Shown here: positions 15,241 through 16,578 of the stretch, in pieces
How positions within the stretch are numbered: position 1 is the first letter of the stretch
Layout: every line of letters starts with the position of its first letter
From: JBNJEM01 sp051745935
GTDB taxonomy: Bacteria > Planctomycetota > Planctomycetia > Pirellulales > Pirellulaceae
DNA length: 16,578 nt
Assembly (NCBI GenBank): GCA_051745935.1
Contig: JBNJEM010000090.1
Span: 1-16,578 of the forward strand
Direction: 5' to 3'
Translations under genes and position numbers: made by a program
The notes under the pieces: generated by a model
Told to the model about the DNA's origin: nothing
The model's database searches: none
What the model saw: only the letters and a program-made list of their open reading frames with translations

Positions 15241-15344
15241 TATATTTCAGGCGGTTGGATTTTTCCGGGTGGAACGCTGCCCAACGCAGGCTGTCCTCCC
15301 GTTGGTCGGACTCGCGGCGGAGAAAGTCATCCGGGACCGGTATA
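15241..15344 (+). repeat. 104-bp dispersed repeat, copy A
   Basis: It starts TATATTTCAGGCGGTTGGAT and ends GGGACCGGTATA. It matches copy B at 97 of 104 positions by direct comparison. It lies immediately upstream of the methyltransferase start codon, in the leader. Confidence 0.95.
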
Positions 15345-15750
15345 GCTACCTGTCCCAAATCTCATGGTCGCGTCGTACCGATACCGGCCGCCTCCCCCCC
15401 GCCCATGCCATCTTTGCCGAGGCGTACTACGGAACGCCACCAAACCTGCGGGACGCCATCACAAAACGACCCAGCCTTGCCGGCCCCTCCCGCCGACAGG
15501 GGCTGCCCGGCCCGTGTGCTGCATCCAGTTCCAAATCGTCTCAGTTTTGCCCGAGCACCATAAAAGGCGTGACAGAACACACAACACGAGCGGCTTTTGT
15601 CACGGTTGCCCCACAACGGTATGCGGGCCCTTCGAGGCGTGCTTTTCGCGCGACAAACCTCTACCGCTATCTTGTGCATTCAATATGACAGTATGAGCCA
15701 CGATATGCAAGGTCGTGGGCCGGGACCGAAACGTGCCAAGACCCGAAGAA

Positions 15751-15854
15751 TATATTTCAGGCGGTTGGATTTTTCCGGGTGGAAAGCTGCCCGGCGCAAG
15801 CCGTCCTCCCGTTGGTCGGACTCGCGGCGGAAAAAGTCATCCGCGACCGGTATA
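15751..15854 (+). repeat. 104-bp dispersed repeat, copy B
   Basis: It has the same orientation as copy A and ends CGCGACCGGTATA, 38 bases beyond the CBS gene stop. TTTTTCCG near its start can pair with CGGAAAAA near its end, so the unit may fold on itself. An eight-G run abuts it. Confidence 0.95.
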
Positions 15855-15892
15855 AAGGGGGGGGCAGGCTTCCCCACTGCACGGGGCGACCA

Positions 15893-16342
15893 TTACATGG
15901 ACAGCGTTTCCTGCTCGTCAATGACATTGACCAGCGCGGCCACGATATCCATTGAGGTAATCAAGCCCACGGGACGGTGTTCGGCGTCCAGTACCGGCAG
16001 ACGATGCACGTGCTCCGCACACATCAGCCGGGCGGCTCTGAGCAAGGTCTGTTCCGATTGAACATATCGTAGCTCCGTGGACATTTGTTGATACACTTGA
16101 TCTCCCGGCTTGCCCACCGGCCATATGCCACGCAAAACGTCTTCACCGCCCACATAATCAATCGCACTGAGTACCCCGACACACCGACCGGAAGCGTCCA
16201 CCACGGGCGCCCCTGAAATGCCCTGGCTGACAAACAGGCACGCGGCCTCGGAGAGTGTCTGGTCTCTGGACACGCAGATCACCTGGCGCGTCATGGCATC
16301 TTTGACTTTTAGAGTAAGGAGTCGATTCCCGACACTGTCCAT
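15893..16342 (-). CDS. Two-CBS-domain protein, 149 aa
   Basis: Paired CBS domains bind adenine nucleotides (AMP, ATP) or related ligands and usually act as regulatory sensors. The ATG at 16342 is preferred because AAAGGA lies about seven bases upstream; the ATG at 16363 has only a poorly spaced AAGG. CBS1 spans about 13-65 (VKDAMTRQVICVSRDQTLSEA, then SGAPVVDASGRCVGVLSAIDYV). CBS2 spans about 85-140 (VQSEQTLLRAARLM, then VHRLPVLDAEHRPVGLITSMDIV). There is no attached catalytic or membrane domain, so it would act in trans or as a stand-alone stress-type sensor. It is isolated and flanked on both sides by inverted copies of the 104-bp repeat. Confidence 0.92.
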   Translation of the reverse strand: MDSVGNRLLTLKVKDAMTRQVICVSRDQTLSEAACLFVSQGISGAPVVDASGRCVGVLSAIDYVGGEDVLRGIWPVGKPGDQVYQQMSTELRYVQSEQTLLRAARLMCAEHVHRLPVLDAEHRPVGLITSMDIVAALVNVIDEQETLSM

Positions 16343-16388
16343 GATCCGTTCCTTTCTCGCCATGCCTTGATGGCGACCGTGCAGACGC

Positions 16389-16492
16389 GATACCGGTCGC
16401 GGATGACGTTGTTTGCCGCGAGTCCGACCAACGGGAGGGCGGCTTGCGCCGGGCAGCTTTCCATCCGGACCAATCCAATCGCCTGAAATATA
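16389..16492 (-). repeat. 104-bp dispersed repeat, copy C (inverted)
   Basis: Its reverse complement matches copy B at 94 of 104 positions. It lies 46 bp upstream of the CBS start codon. It is fused to copy D, with which it shares two bases (TA at 16491-16492). Confidence 0.95.
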
Positions 16493-16578
16493 TACCGGTC
16501 GCGAATGATTTTCTCCGCCGCGAGTCCGACCAACGGGAGGACGGCTTGCGTCGGGCGGCCTTCCACCCGGAAAAATCC
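16491..16578 (-). repeat. 104-bp dispersed repeat, copy D (inverted, cut by window edge)
   Basis: The 88 visible bases, reverse complemented, match copy B at 82 of 88 positions. It is head-to-tail with copy C at a 102-bp period. The unit is truncated by the end of the window, so further tandem copies may follow outside. Confidence 0.93.

Larger units (their letters stand above)
15224..15892. other. 669-bp gap carrying two repeat copies
   Basis: Between the methyltransferase and the CBS protein lie two plus-oriented copies of the 104-bp repeat (15241 and 15751) and about 400 bp of unrecognised sequence. Open frames across it derive partly from the repeats and have no family support. An eight-base G run at 15857-15864 directly follows the second repeat. 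No clear promoter was found. Confidence 0.5.

Noticed and set aside
15362..15679. 105-residue minus-strand frame between repeat copies A and B
   Set aside because: No ribosome binding site or domain is evident and composition is typical of chance frames in GC-rich DNA.
15241..16578. CRISPR array
   Set aside because: Units are about 104 bp, in both orientations and irregularly spaced, with no short repeat-spacer rhythm and no cas genes.

Overview
The window looks like a chromosomal stretch from a GC-rich Planctomycetota bacterium, probably Pirellulales-like. This is inference from gene content: a secreted formylglycine-type sulfatase with a C-terminal beta-rich extension, a large secreted BNR/Asp-box protein, CsrA, the futalosine-pathway menaquinone enzyme MqnD, a DUF2203 protein, a phospholipid-methyltransferase-like enzyme, mostly single genes and long gene-poor gaps. 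No ribosomal RNA, phage, integrase, intact transposase or CRISPR array is visible.

Layout from left to right. 1-1590 holds a 62-residue conserved-looking small protein, a tRNA-Ser(GCU) with a strong hairpin behind it, and about 700 bp of apparently empty DNA. 1592-4090 encodes a secreted 832-residue BNR-repeat protein. 4286-6847 is a minus-strand block: csrA, tRNA-Glu(UUC) with its own sigma70-like promoter, ferrochelatase (hemH, probable GTG start) and a pyroglutamyl-peptidase I family protein (pcp). A roughly 1-kb gap (6848-7903) with a hairpin-rich GC segment and a clear TATAAT promoter leads rightward into a coupled pair, DUF2203 protein and TatD-family hydrolase, whose stop and start codons overlap. 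A nested palindrome separates these from a convergent minus-strand pair, mqnD and a ybdK-type carboxylate-amine ligase. 11493-12137 is noncoding and holds a perfect hairpin and an element of about 96 bp bounded by 20-bp imperfect inverted repeats. 12138-15223 carries the sulfatase and a PmtA-like methyltransferase. 15893-16342 is a two-CBS-domain protein.

The most unusual structure is a family of 104-bp repeats at the right edge: two copies in plus orientation (15241, 15751) and two in minus orientation (16389, 16491). The last two are fused head-to-tail with a 102-bp period and run off the window. The copies flank the CBS gene as inverted repeats, and one sits 17 bp from the methyltransferase start codon. 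No complete novel defence or biosynthetic system is evident. The genes are mainly housekeeping (heme, menaquinone, tRNA, post-transcriptional regulation) plus two secreted proteins probably concerned with sulfated or complex polysaccharides. The points most worth following are the repeat family, the small mobile-element-like remnants, the twin dyads between hemH and pcp, and the structured intergenic segment before the DUF2203-tatD pair.
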